A DNA stretch of 64,000 nt from Mesodorylaimus sp. YZB2_4 (GCA_030248295.1 JASANH010001034.1:124001-188000); one strand, 5' to 3'. Shown: positions 52,760 to 64,000, numbered from the stretch's first letter. Translations and numbers: made by a program. Notes: a model not told the origin generated them from the letters alone.

Positions 52760-54280
52760 TTCTTTCTTATCCAAGATAAGACGTTACGAAAAAATGAGAC
52801 CCAACTTGCTAAAACAGTTCTAAGTGGACACAGAGTGGCCCCTTTAAATACAGCAGCAAATTAGATTCTCGGCTTCTGCGCGGAAGAATTACAAAGACTT
52901 CCATTTTTAGTGAATTGCTCAACATTTTTCTATTTTTTTGCTTCTTACTTTCTAGAGAACGCGTTGCAAAAATAGAGAATTTGTCTTCCTCTCGTACCAG
53001 CCAAAACCGAAATGCGTTGGTCAGCGAGGAAGATAAGAAAGCATCTACTTTGGTCCCGCTACAAAGAGTTAGTGGTCACTCATTTGTCATGCGTCTATTC
53101 AAGGAGGCTGCAGTTTTGTTCTGAATCTGCATGGAAGGCAAATGGCCCGAATAGAGGGGGGATCAAAAATAGTTGGTTGTTGCTTTTTTAGTAGACAAAC
53201 TGCTGGCAGCGTCATCATTAAGAAAAATAAGAGTCATCTTTCGCGCTTAGGTCATCATTGTGCTTATGGTTTTCACAACATCGATCTAGAAAGGTAACTC
53301 AGTGCCTGTGTCCATCAGTGTACACCACATAGCGGGAATCTGCTGCAAGGGTTTCAGTTTCACTACCAAACCGGATTGGATCAAAAGTCTCCTTACAAAG
53401 ATCAGGACGGATCCATCAGAAAAGGGTCATTCATTGAAACTGTATGAGCACAACTTACCGTATTTACTCTCCATCTGGATGAGTTGCCTGGACCTTGGTT
53501 GAAACTTGCGGCTTGTAATGCCATGGTTTCGCTTCCTAAGGGTGAATTCGATCAGTGAATTACATACAGTAGTCGGTTGTCTGAGGAATTTCTGAAAAGC
53601 TTTCTCGAACCACGGAGGATATTTTTGTGCTTCACTTCACTTTGTGCATTAAGAAATTTATTAAAAACCGGTTTAGCACCCCCAATGCGGCTAGTTTTTA
53701 GTTTGTGCTAACGCAGACGAGCCCTCCACGGACGTTTCTCATATAAGCTGCTCAATGCAAGTCGACGACATTAGTCCTGTTCCAAAACGGGCTTATCGCA
53801 GACTATATACTTTGACCAATCAGTACGCACAGTGGATAGCTAGGATGGTTGATCTACTCGGACACTGCGTAAACCAATCATTAGGAAACGTGCTTGAGCA
53901 GAAGCTACCTTTTCTGTAGGAATATACTCAGTGCCTCTGCATCTGCCTTTGCCTCTGCTACCTCTGCTTGCGCTTGTCAAGCACAAGCAGAGGTAGCAGA
54001 GGTAGCACGTAGCAGGTAAGCAGAGGGTCATCTGAAGATCCAGCTCATGGTCTATTGGACTACGTGCCTGCCCATCACGATGGGCGCGCGTTTACTGGCG
54101 AATGTTCAGAAGCACCACGAAAACTGGATGCTCTATCCTCGACTGCGATTATGAGTAATGTGGTAAGAAATGAAGATGAAGAGGAGGGAAGATTACCAAA
54201 ATTTCCCTCGACAGTTGATCCAGAAAGATTGTGAGCTAGTATGCAGAATACTCGCATTATCTAGGCAATTTTACCTGCGC
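52760..54280. other. gene-free interval
   Basis: No supported gene; the only distinct feature is the 19-bp hairpin at 53952-54002. Confidence 0.45.
53952..54002. repeat. perfect 19-bp hairpin of CTCTGC/GCAGAG repeats
   Basis: CCTCTGCTACCTCTGCTTG at 53952-53970 is exactly complementary to 53984-54002. The loop has its own GCTTG/CAAGC pairing, and the flanks repeat CTCTGC and GCAGAGG. Confidence 0.8.
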
Positions 54281-54289
54281 TGCAGGGGT

Positions 54290-54335
54290 GATGCAGCGGT
54301 TCGGCATTCGTCTCTCCATATTGTTTGGGAGTAGC
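54290..54335 (+). repeat. SINE head fragment
   Basis: GTGATGCAGCGGTTCGGCAT, then TCGTCTCTCCATAT, matches the tRNA-like head of the 18302 SINE before diverging. The following ATTCGTCTCTCC is duplicated. Confidence 0.5.
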
Positions 54336-54379
54336 ATTCGTCTCTCCAGTTTTTAGGCCTGAACAATCGACGACCTCTG

Positions 54380-55275
54380 ATAATTTGGGAGATATGCTTA
54401 TGTATGTAGAAAGGATAGGGTCTGGAACAGTATATAAAGGCGTGCAATCCTTGCGTTAGTCAGTGTATGTGTATACATGTTCGCTGGACAAGTAAAAGAA
54501 GATCATCATTGTTTGCGTCCCGCATGCCTCGCCAAATTGGTCGAAAATTCACGTTGCGGCGTTATCGCACAGTTCCCTATCAGCGATCTCCACCAAGCTC
54601 AGTCAGTAAGTCGCATAACATCCGAGTGTGACGTTGTCAGGCTAGGTCATCACACAGGGGCTAGCGCACTACGTTACATTTTGGGGGCCGCTCAGATCTT
54701 ATCCGAGGGTAGTCATCATCTTTAGCAGTCCGATCTCAAGCGATCATCAACCATCAGTCCAAGTAACTGTATCGATCCCAAAGTGATCATTAAGCCCAAG
54801 TGCTCATTTATCTCAGTTCCAAGTAGCTGTTCACAATTCCAAGTAGTTGTGTGAGTCCCAAGTGCTCCATCTTCGGCCCCGAAGAGGTTGAACGAGGAAG
54901 CCCCTAGCGACTACTCAATCCCAAGTGATTGACAAGCACCAAGTGGCTTGTACCCCGTGGTTTCAAGAAACCACCGACTGCTTTCCCACATCTGAGCGTG
55001 AGTCATCTACTCAAAGTAGGAAGTTATCAGAATGGCAGAAGCAGTAATGGCAATGTTAACAGCTGCTATGGCTAATATGAATCAACCATTCTACCGCATT
55101 TGGGAGACTAGTCCATTGACTGGTGAACTAGGACAAGAAATTAATAAGTGCAGTATATGGTACTGTGCTGATGGGGGTACAGTCGAGTCCACTTATAGTC
55201 ACGGTTATGGTATGGCTATTATCAAAGGTTTACGACGCCCCAAATTTTTCCCCAATACTTTGTGTTTATTTTGAG
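54380..55275 (+). mobile_element. possible LTR-retrotransposon 5' end with Gag-like start
   Basis: A TATATAAAGG promoter-like box (about 54431) is followed by a leader with repeated CCAAGT(A/G) motifs and then, at 55032, an ATG opening an 80-codon frame that starts MAEAVMAMLTAAMANMNQP. That resembles the N-terminus of Gag proteins of some Gypsy/BEL elements. No protease, reverse transcriptase or second LTR follows. The call rests on layout and should be treated as tentative. Confidence 0.3.
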
Positions 55276-56270
55276 TTCGCTTATTATCGCACTGAATTTG
55301 GCCCAGTCCGCTCACTGTCACATAAATTTCTTGGCCAAGCGGAATAAGTACGAGAAAAGAGTCACATTGACACTAATAACAGTCTGAAACATGTGCAAAA
55401 TCGTACAATACCTAGGATTTCTCGCAAGAAAACGATTGCGTGAAGGCGCATGGCTCCTTTATGCTTCAGCTTTTATCTGACTGATCTTCATAATTTTGAT
55501 TTCTTTGGTTACAAAAACTTTTGAAAAAGCGTTTCGTCTTTTGAAACGCTAGGCTAGGAATATACGAAGATGATACGAAACGGCGATAAAACGCATAGAA
55601 GAAAAGTTTTATCCATTTTAGAGTGCACTTCAGTTTTAGTCACAGTCCGGATACTGCCTCATTTTCCTCCCGTCCGGAGCTGGTGATACTGAGCCGACTC
55701 GACTGAATTTTTAGTTTTATAGGTTTGCTGCAGGTCCAACGTTAACGTAGATAAATTATGATACTGCATATGAAATAGAATGCACATTCATGCACTTGCA
55801 ACAAGTTGTTTTGTTAAACAATTTTCAGATGCTTTTGCGGTCAGTGTGTGGTGGAATGTCACAGATCCATTCCACTGATGAAGAGAACGATTCGATGTTG
55901 GGTTTTTCGATGAATTCTATGTTCTATCTGAACACACACTTCCGCACTGTTTTACTCAAATAAGGCCCTGGGGTGCTCATTTTTCAAACTCTGTCAGGTG
56001 GGGCTTATTGTATTTGAGGAACCTTCAATAATCCTATCCAATAAAAAGCTTCCAAGTTTTCAGTCCACGCCAGTTCAACAACTCCGCACACTACCCTTAT
56101 AACAGTTTTGCTTCTAATGCCGTTCTGACATAGCCACCCAAGATGATACAAGTGTGTTTGTCCGCCTAACTCAGCAAACCATTTCATGCTCGGTGGGTCA
56201 CATCAACGGAAGTAAAAAGCAGACGTCATTGCACATCGTTCACTAATAATTCGACCTCGCAACATCATAC

Positions 56271-56352
56271 TCGACCTGGCACTCACAATTCAACCTTACC
56301 TAGACCCGACACTCACAACTCAAGCTTACCTCGACCTGACACTTACAAATCG
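56271..56352. repeat. 30-bp tandem repeat, 2.7 copies
   Basis: Units begin TCGACCTGGCACTCACAATT, TAGACCCGACACTCACAACT and TCGACCTGACACTTACAAAT. The first two end in CTTACC and are exactly 30 bp apart. A diverged TCGACCTCGCAACATCATAC precedes them. Confidence 0.75.
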
Positions 56353-56527
56353 CAACGTCATTCGACGTCGCACATAGAACCGTTCACTCACAATTCGAAT
56401 CTTTGTTTACTGACTGACTATTATTGACTATTACGAATACTGACTTTAAGACTTTAATTTTTTGGTGCTGCGTCCTAGTATGGACAGGTTATCTTTGGCT
56501 GCAGAAATATACAGATACAGAAAAGGT

Positions 56528-56612
56528 CAGGCCTTCCAGCGAGAAATTCCTTTGGGCGCCCAGCTTGAAATCGAAAATTCCTTTTGGCGAAAATTTCTCG
56601 CTGGAAGGCCTG
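56528..56612. repeat. foldback with perfect 21-bp arms
   Basis: CAGGCCTTCCAGCGAGAAAT at 56528 pairs with ATTTCTCGCTGGAAGGCCTG ending at 56612. The inner parts (CCTTTGG, then CCTTTTGG) are also related. This is probably a MITE. Confidence 0.75.
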
Positions 56613-57195
56613 TACGCCCGACTAACGACTAATGTTATATAAGGGTCGCCTGATTGGATGCTGCTGCCTGGCCTTTCCTCCCAGTAAAACAGTGGATACT
56701 CATGAAAATTGACAATGCTGTAAGTGAAACGGATAAAGTTCTGATGAAGTTTCATAAAAGAAGGTGTATTTGCGCATCATACTTTGTATACTCTAGATGA
56801 CCATTGGTCGGCAACCTAGAACTGAGTCGACCTCTCCCAAACCGTTATATACATACATTAGTCGGCAGCTCTGGACGGTCGTGCAACCTTGGACATATTG
56901 CAACCTAGGGTACTACGGTTTATGTACTGTTTTCTACCGCCATGCCACTTTTATTTAGAACCGATAAAATAAATCTTACTATGCAACTTACAAAATAGAA
57001 GCGGGCCTTCCTTATATACTGTGCAGTTACCAAAAAATCCATAACGTAAGATCAAGGATTTTCTGATCAAACCCCCTGGTGAGGACCCTGTGGTTTCTTA
57101 GTTTCGTTCCCATTGCTTACTCCGCTGGCTTATTCGTTTCTGTTCATGTTTTAGCGCAGCACTCGAGGGCGAATGGACACAGTACACAAGAAATG

Positions 57196-57272
57196 GTTTG
57201 CCTGGCCGCGAGTCGAACACTCGCACTAACCGCACCTGGCTTGAGTGGCAGACGCCTTAACTCACGAGTCCA
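57196..57272 (-). repeat. tRNA-like unit, second family, copy 1
   Basis: The minus strand has GACTCGTGAGTTAAGGCGTC as an A-box region and a T-arm-like GAGTGTTCGACTC. It aligns with 61964-62043. The acceptor ends do not pair, so it is not a working tRNA gene and is more likely a tRNA-derived repeat. Confidence 0.5.
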
Positions 57273-57686
57273 CGCTTAATCAAGACAGGCATCGTGGCTT
57301 GAGCATCGGCCCTATCACCAACATGAGAAGTAATATTTGTTCAAACGTGCAAGTCGTGTTTGGATGGAAAAAGGCCCACTGTGGACATGCAATCAGGTAG
57401 CTCAAAACAAAGCAACCAGAGCCTCACTTTGGCATTGACCTCTTCCGAGATCAAAAAAGGAAAGCGCTTTTGTTTCCGCACGTTTTCTTTCTTTAAGGTA
57501 ATCTGACTTTTCGTTGAGGATTCTCAGCTTGTAGTTTATTGTAGTAGCTGGCCATGAGGCCGTGGCACCACCGTATCTCAACATTACACTACGAGCTGAC
57601 AGGGCCTTATCGTTAGTACGGATGTTTCGTTTTATTTGTAGGTACGAGTATAGCCGTCGCTGGAGGGACGCGCCTCAAACGCCAGG

Positions 57687-58934
57687 ATGTCCAAGATTAT
57701 CGATTTGTTAGTGCCAGCCTCCCTAGCATCAATGGCAGCGCTCCAAATCGCCTCTACGATCTACGATTTCTGGAAATCATGGGCCGAGAATCGTCGACGC
57801 AATCTTCTGACGTTGTTCGAACGTGTTAGCAAAGGCGAAACCCATCTTGGCTGGCGTCGGGTGCTAGCAAAACGGTATTCGGGATTCGACACTGACTACA
57901 CATCCTTTTACCTCGTCCTGCCTTCCTTATTACATTTCGAGGAGACCAACGATTGTTCGACGCAACTAGGATCTAGCGCCACGTTGTGGTACGATGACCC
58001 GCTGCCTAATGGCGAACGAGCTTTCAGCATTCATCGACGATCATTAATTCGAGATGCCCGAACTAAAATACTGGATGTGGTCTACCATCCACGACAATAC
58101 GAGTGGCAATTTTCAAGTTATGTGAACAATCGAACCATTGCTACTGTGTTCAAGGCCATCGGCTCTCAACCAACCACGTTTTGCGTCGTGTTAGCTGACA
58201 TATATCGTCGTGCCGCCCGAATGTTTGTCGCTTTTTGGCCAGCCGATCAAAATGCGCTCGCCCTGTTTGCTTACGCAGACTGTGATCGTCAGCAACTTCA
58301 TATCGTTTTCGAAGTGCTCGTGATCAAAGATGATGAGTCACATCAACGCGAGTTTCACGACATCTCTTACAAGATACCGTTTGACGAGTCAGAACGTGTG
58401 ATTCGATGGTCGTCATGGGAATCGATTTCTATACCAGTCGGTGATCGGCACACATGGTGTCATACTTACTTCGCCACCGCCACAATAGTCTTGTTCTACA
58501 ACAGAATAAATCTAGATAACGAGCAAGAAAATTTGTGCCTTTCGTTCGATCACACCAGAACGTGGCGTCTGCTAACGATTGCTCAATGGAAGGCATCGAT
58601 TCAACGCACGAAGTTGGGCATGCAAATTCTGGAATGTGCTCATGCCTTCTCCATGTTGCAACCGCCTCGACCCAACACTCTATTGGTGCCGAACTTCTTA
58701 AATTCTTGGGTCTTTTGCTACCCTGTAGGATCTGGTTTGCTGGCTCCAGTAAGTGGACAAGGTACTTTTCATTGCTGGATCAACTCGCCTTCTTTGAAAC
58801 GAGTGGCAATTGAAGCACTGTTCAAGGCAAATCCCAGTTTGCGAGTGACCGATTGGACGAAAGTGTTCGGGTTTCGAATTTTGGATGGAGTCGGGCTAGA
58901 AGAGGGCGAAATTGATGCTATCTGTTTCAAATGA
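57687..58934 (+). CDS. unrecognised 415-residue protein
   Basis: A single long exon with consistent coding character. The ATG follows a possible 3' splice site (tttatttgtag at about 57640), which would leave a 5' UTR intron. The N-terminus is hydrophobic (LLVPASLASMAALQIAS), followed by a basic segment (ENRRRN), so a signal anchor is possible. The rest is rich in Trp, Phe and His and looks globular, for example TFCVVLADIYRRAARMFVAF and GTFHCWINSPS. I do not recognise a family. The codon choice is even and no frameshift is present over 1.2 kb, which argues for a real gene. Confidence 0.7.
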   Translation: MSKIIDLLVPASLASMAALQIASTIYDFWKSWAENRRRNLLTLFERVSKGETHLGWRRVLAKRYSGFDTDYTSFYLVLPSLLHFEETNDCSTQLGSSATLWYDDPLPNGERAFSIHRRSLIRDARTKILDVVYHPRQYEWQFSSYVNNRTIATVFKAIGSQPTTFCVVLADIYRRAARMFVAFWPADQNALALFAYADCDRQQLHIVFEVLVIKDDESHQREFHDISYKIPFDESERVIRWSSWESISIPVGDRHTWCHTYFATATIVLFYNRINLDNEQENLCLSFDHTRTWRLLTIAQWKASIQRTKLGMQILECAHAFSMLQPPRPNTLLVPNFLNSWVFCYPVGSGLLAPVSGQGTFHCWINSPSLKRVAIEALFKANPSLRVTDWTKVFGFRILDGVGLEEGEIDAICFK

Positions 58935-60135
58935 TACTAACAGATTTGACACTGAAAATCTCTGAAAATCATGAGTGAGACAATATACTTATGTCTAAAA
59001 CATATTCTCTGAAGCTGCGTCATGTGCCTGTTATAATCTATTCTACACTTATGCCGGCCATCTTCGAGCTAGTGTTCTAAATACCAGGATTTTTCACTTC
59101 TGACCCAACCGTGACCTTGACCGGCCCCCTCAAAAAACTTTTTGACCTGGCCCTGACTTTGACAATGGGTCGGTCAATCAAGCAGGGTTTCGACGGATTT
59201 CTGACCTTGACCTTGAGGTCATTTCTAACACTACAGTTCGAGCGCCCTCAGAACGATTGACAAACAAGTTCCTGAACTCATTTGATTTGTCATGACGTAA
59301 TGCCTTTCGAGGGACTTGCGATTGATTTAGTGCAACTTTTCAATCTCGGGGTTAGGAAAATCGATAATCTTATATCGCAGCTGCTGTATATTAAATATCA
59401 CTGTACACTGATAAGGTGATAAGCTAGCTCATGACGACAAACAGCGGTTATCATATTATTGCCGATCCAATGTCAGGAAATTTACTTCATTTCTGAGGCA
59501 AGCGCTAAAGTCACTACGATCACAGAAACGAAATAAACATGTTAAAACTAGAAACCACCAGCGCTCCTACTGCTGGACATAATTTTTCTCTTATTCCATC
59601 TCCATTTAAAAAACCTGTACAATAAATTACTAGTTACCCTTCGTCCATTTCCACTGTCCGCTCGTAAATTTCCAGTAATTGTCAGTGTCATCAACGAGCC
59701 TCTAATGGACATCCGGATAGCTGTACAGGACAACAGGCGTATAGCTACACCCACGGAGGACAATGCCGACTAGTTCCCTTTGATTACTGCCATCCGCGCG
59801 CACTAATTGAAAACATAGGAACTAGCTTTTGGTGGACTAGGCTGCCGACGGAGAAGTTCCACATTAGAGCTTATGCACTTTTGGTAGCCTTGCCATTCAT
59901 GCGAAGGTTATGTTGTGCCCAGTGCCGCATGTGACTTCTGAGGATAGTACTGTACAACTGTGCGTGCAAGAGTCAGTCAGGCCATTATGATCTGTATATC
60001 TGATAACTGATGGTAATCTGGTGGCTGCTTGCCGTCTGTTATGGACTTGACCCCGATGCAAAGAATAAAACTTAGCCATTTGCCTTTCTATCAAGTCTAT
60101 GCTAAAATAAGGTTCTCCTGTTTCAGGCTATAAGT
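58935..60135. other. intergenic interval
   Basis: Contains a diverged TGACCTTGACC/TTTGAC array at 59101-59225, related to the GTCAAA arrays. No gene is supported. Confidence 0.5.
59101..59225. repeat. TGACCTTGACC/TTTGAC array
   Basis: Repeats of GACCTTGACC and CTGACTTTGAC with a CAAAAAACTTTTTGACC centre. It resembles the arrays at 9323 and 11592 but is more diverged. Confidence 0.5.
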
Positions 60136-63100
60136 ATGTCCCTTCAATGTCATTGGCTCTTTCTCTTCATGGTGGCTCAAATTGGTATTGACGTCCATTC
60201 TGGCCTTGTAAAAAAGGTGCAACTCGACCAGGCTGGAACGAGCTCCTCACCAAACACAACCGCGCAAACTACAAATTCTAGCTTTTCCTTATTTGGTGAT
60301 ACGAATGATATTTTGTCAAATTTGGGTAACTTTGCTCAATCAACTATTCGAAGTGTTCTCGATCGTATTTTGCCATCGATCAATAGCCCAGTGCAAACTG
60401 TCAAGTCTGCCAGCAGCACTGGCGGCCAGCAGAATCCAAGCTTGGGCGTCTATTCGAACACATACCTGAACCAAAATCCATACTGGGTCAACACCAACCC
60501 GAATTGGGGGTATCCGAATCCTTATTTGCCCAATCCACCCAATCCTATCCCGGGCTTGCCCTCCACTGGGGATGCATCAAATAATTGGTTTGATAAATTG
60601 ACCAAGTTATTGCCAAATCAAATTATTGGTGGCCGATTGCTGAACTGTCCAAGATGCCAGAAGTTCCACGACATGCAGATAGTCGGTAATTGGCGCCTGG
60701 TATGTAACAATGGGGAATATCTTTCATCAATTAGAAAATTTGAACTTCCCTTATTTGAACATTTTAATTATCACGTGATTCATTTCTTAAAACTGTCTTT
60801 TTACAGATCTATGCCAGTGATAACTTCATCAAAACTCATCTGGCGTCAATGGTGAAAATGAGCACTAAACACGACTCGTCTGGTCAGCAGCAGCAGCCAA
60901 CAAGTGGCGACGTTAAATCAGATCCGAAGATATTTGGCGTAAGCCTGCAAGAGATGGTCACTCCCATGCGACTACCAGTTTGTGTCAAGTGGCAGGGTAA
61001 GGCTTCATCGTCATGCGAGGGGTTCAGAATTTCTTGGCGATTCTTAGCGCAGTGCGGTGATGAGAGAGGCGTCTAATCGTAAGTTCAGTGGAGGGATCTA
61101 CGATGTGAGATCTACGAGGTGAGATTCTCAGGGCGCTTGACTGAATGACAGGGGTATAGAAGGACGGAGGAGAGTGCAGACATCACACTTGGTCCGCCCT
61201 GGTTCAGCGCTTTTAGTGTCATCACACAATCAGTAATGACCAACGATTTACAGCTACCAACCATTAGTGATCACAAAATGGAGCAATCGATAATATCAGT
61301 ACCCCGATCGTTTATGCCAGATTAGTCATTAAAGTGAGAATATTGATCAATGTCGACCTTATCACTAGTCTTAGTCACTGATAACGACTGGTGATCATTA
61401 CAAATAAATATATATAATAGCTGTCAGAAGTTGTCACTGACGCCAGAAAATCTGTCCGTTATCAGCTGATTAAAGTCGATCTGAAGTCCCAAACACTTGA
61501 TAAGCTGATAAGGATGACTAATTGCCAAGCAGTACCCGTTAATGAAACATTAACTGATGCAAACCTATTTGTTAACCTATAAATTGGCACGTTTTTCATT
61601 TCGGTTGCGGAAGCTGCTAGAGCATTGTGCGCCTTCAATACATTGGCGGAAAAGCTGCTGTCAGCGTCTCTATTTCAGTCGGTTTCCCAGCCAGCCAGAT
61701 TTCCTCGTCATCCATCTCGACAGCATACCAGATACAATACGCCTTCAAATCAGGGACGGTACAGGCTGGAGCATTACGGGTCGGCTATGGGTCGATTGAA
61801 AAAACGGAAAGTGAAGATGTCAGTTTTACATTAAAACTGGACAATGGTCAGTATCCAATCAGATGTAAGTTATAGCATGTCATGTCATCCATACTCCGTC
61901 CATAGCCAAGCACTATGACAGCGCATTGTTCTAAGAAACACATATTTGACAATCACTTTCTGCTAGGCGGGAGTCGAACCCTCCCCTGTAAGTGCGCACC
62001 AGCGTGCGAGGCAGACACCTACCCGCTAAGCCACGACTCGAGTAATATGGGCAGCCACTCTGCTCGACATACAGTATCTACTGCGACAGAATCGACCAGA
62101 TTTTTACTAGCATTCAGAACTTTCCATTTTCTAGTCTGTCTCTTGTCGTCCAATTTTGATGGCGCAACACCGACGACTGGCCAAACGCAACCCAGTGAAG
62201 GCGTATTACAAAATGCTACCACAGCAATGCCCGTTGATGAAACATCAACTGATGCAAAGCCCAGCGAAGAACCAGAAATCGACGAAACCACATCCACTGA
62301 ACCACCAGGAGGGACTGATGCGACAACACCCGAAGAAAATATTAAGAACGGGCCGAGCGAAGGTACAACTGGTCCAGATGACACAACTGCTGAAATGGTG
62401 ACTGAGGAGACCATAACGGGCACACCGGGAGATGACAATGATGAAACCAGCACACAGAACGGAGAAGAGCCAACCACTCCTGAGTCTAATACAGAAGACA
62501 CTGGGTCCACCGCGAGTGAAATCACTGTCACAGAAGAGTCAACCACAACTGCGACCAATATGGAGGAAGCCAGAACGGCTACTGATGAGGTAGAAAGCAA
62601 TTCCAGTACAAGGCCAACAGTGGACGAATCCACATCCGGTCAAGAAATCTCTACTCTACCACAGGATCAAGACATCACAACCCCATCTGGCAGCGATCAA
62701 GAGCTATCTACATTATCCCAGGCTAAAGCCATTACTGAAACTACCAGTCTCGACAATCAAAGTTCTGTAACTACTGAATTGCCAGATCAGGAATTTAGCA
62801 GTACTTCTATCTCTGGGGAAGAAGTCACAGAAGAGCCAGTGTCAACGGTTTCCGACTCAGCCACCACAAACGCGATCAGCCAAGAACCTGGTCCAAGCAC
62901 CACAACCGAAAGCAGCACTGACAATGCCACAGATGGTCTAACACCCGTCATTCCAGCTGACAACGTCACTGAATCGCCTTCTCTCACCACCACCACCACT
63001 GCGCCAGCCGAAGAAGATACGTCCACTCCAATTCCTTCAACCGAAGGAACTACTGAGTCCACAAATGAATCCACAGGAGGAGGTACACCCACAGCAGAAT

Positions 63101-63543
63101 CCTTAGAAAACTCAACGACGGCACCCTCCGGGGAGGGTAACACAACAGGACCCTCTGAAGTGAACAGTCCAACACCAGGGCCCACTCCCGAACACAACTC
63201 ACCTTCACCTCCGACTCCTTCTGATTCCGTCTCAACTTCAAGCCCAGAGCGCTTCTTCAACCCACCGTCTCCGCTCAAACAGGAAACAATCGTTCGTCGA
63301 GTTGCAAGGCGAGGCATCGAGTCCAACCACCGGGACACTTCCTTCCCTGCCCATTACATGATACTCAGCGAAATTAGCTCTCTCTCATCGTGTCAAAATT
63401 TCCTCATTTTCACCAACGACGAACAAGAATATTTCCGGACACTCGACACAATGGTCATGCAACAATTGCGTCTTCTGGCTGCCGACAGTGAAGTAAATCC
63501 ATTGCAGTACATCGGGTGTCCATGCGGCTTTAGTCCATTTTGA
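60136..63543 (+). CDS. secreted lipocalin-like protein split by a mucin stretch
   Basis: Four exons (60136-60699, 60807-60996, 61679-61864, 62135-63543) join in phase to 782 residues. Exon 1 has a signal peptide (HWLFLFMVAQIGIDVHSG), a Ser/Asn-rich stretch, an Asn/Pro/Tyr-rich stretch (NPYWVNTNPNWGYPNPYLP), then GNWRL. Exon 2 continues IYASDNFIKTHLA. Exon 3 gives beta-strand-like AYQIQYAFKSGTVQ and VSFTLKLDNGQYPIR. Exon 4 starts with about 370 residues rich in Thr, Ser, Glu, Pro and Gly (a mucin-like, probably O-glycosylated region) and ends with FPAHYMILSE, NFLIFTNDEQEYFR and GCPCGF. The GNW start, the strands and the YMILSE/NFLIFTNDE end resemble a lipocalin fold. Exon 3 boundaries are the least certain. 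Confidence 0.65.
61964..62043 (-). repeat. tRNA-like unit, second family, copy 2
   Basis: The minus strand has TGGCTTAGCGGGTAGGTG as an A-box region and a perfect T arm (GGGAGGGTTCGACTCCC). The acceptor strands do not pair. It lies in intron 3 of the lipocalin-mucin gene and aligns with 57196-57272. Confidence 0.55.
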
Positions 63544-64000
63544 TATGTGCCTGCTTAGATTAAGCTTGCTTCTGCTTTTTATTAGCTTTTCCTTACCAAA
63601 TCGAGATGCCACTGTTCGTCGGACATCGTTTATTATCGAGTACAGGTACAGTACATTTTGGCAGTTACTGCAGCTTGGCAATCGGCTTGTGTCTTCATAT
63701 GCAATGCCAAAGTAATAAAGATGGCTGACTGATGGAGTCAGTCACATTACTGTAGGGCACAACCAGATGGGGATGGGTTGGACGAAAGTCAGGCGAGGTT
63801 ATTCCTCTCAGAACGGCGGTTTGTTTGAGCATCCTTGTCTGATGGCAGATCTGGAGATTCGGAACGCTGGGGGTACTGTCTACATATGACTGTGCGCTGT
63901 TTCAATGTGCCCCTAATAAGGGTCACATTTGGCGTGAACGAACAAGGCATAGAAACAAGCCGGCTGGCGGACATTTGCCATGCTCGCGCAATAGCACAAA
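63544..64000. other. downstream region
   Basis: Follows the lipocalin-mucin stop. A possible polyadenylation signal AATAAAG lies at 63714-63720. No gene is supported beyond. Confidence 0.4.

Larger units (their letters stand above)
55276..57686. other. gene-free interval
   Basis: No supported gene. It contains a 30-bp tandem repeat (56271-56352), a hairpin (56528-56612) and a tRNA-like unit (57196-57272). Confidence 0.45.

Noticed and set aside
61964-62043. Functional tRNA gene
   Set aside because: The T arm is good, but the acceptor strands do not pair and a related damaged copy exists at 57196.
62019-63338. Minus-strand Ser/Val-rich frames
   Set aside because: They are the antisense of the mucin stretch, which has an in-phase splice context on the plus strand.

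Overview
The window looks like chromosomal DNA of a nematode. The grounds are a serpentine chemoreceptor with the ERLYST-type motif of nematode Sra/Srab/Srb-like families, an animal haem peroxidase fused to a ShKT domain (a combination typical of nematodes), short GT-AG introns, and several long poly-G/poly-C tracts. All functional calls come from reading translated exons and splice sites by eye; no search was run.

Layout. 1-15.5 kb: gene-poor and repeat-rich, with an element bearing ~180-bp terminal inverted repeats (2551-4343), a dead mariner transposase (8228-8889), GTCAAA-rich arrays and a perfect hairpin. 15.5-17 kb: an intronless serpentine receptor gene. 18.3-18.5 kb: a tRNA-derived SINE. 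19.0-22.1 kb: a Ginger1-like DNA transposon encoding a Gypsy-type integrase joined to an OTU protease domain. 22.5-27.9 kb (minus): a BNIP3/NIX (DCT-1-like) mitophagy receptor gene and an ARL3 GTPase gene, both with complete exon structures. 29-38.2 kb (minus): three tandem tartrate-resistant acid phosphatase (TRAP) genes, the middle one reduced to its last two exons. The third carries a hAT-like insertion, nested in an older MITE, in its second intron. 39.2-40.2 kb: another inverted-repeat transposon. 40.5-50.1 kb (minus): a heparanase gene close behind a ShKT-haem peroxidase gene. 50-57.6 kb: repeats, transposon remnants and one small secreted-protein gene. 57.7-58.9 kb (plus): an unrecognised 415-aa protein. 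60.1-63.5 kb (plus): a secreted protein with lipocalin-like segments split by a long Ser/Thr/Glu/Pro-rich mucin stretch.

The host genes do not form one pathway. Many encode secreted or lysosomal products (phosphatases, peroxidase, heparanase, mucin-lipocalin) and three of these sit on the minus strand close together. The most interesting item is the Ginger1-like integrase-OTU transposon with preserved terminal inverted repeats and a CCGG target-site motif on one side. Next come the mucin-interrupted lipocalin and the peroxidase that lacks both residues that normally bind haem covalently.
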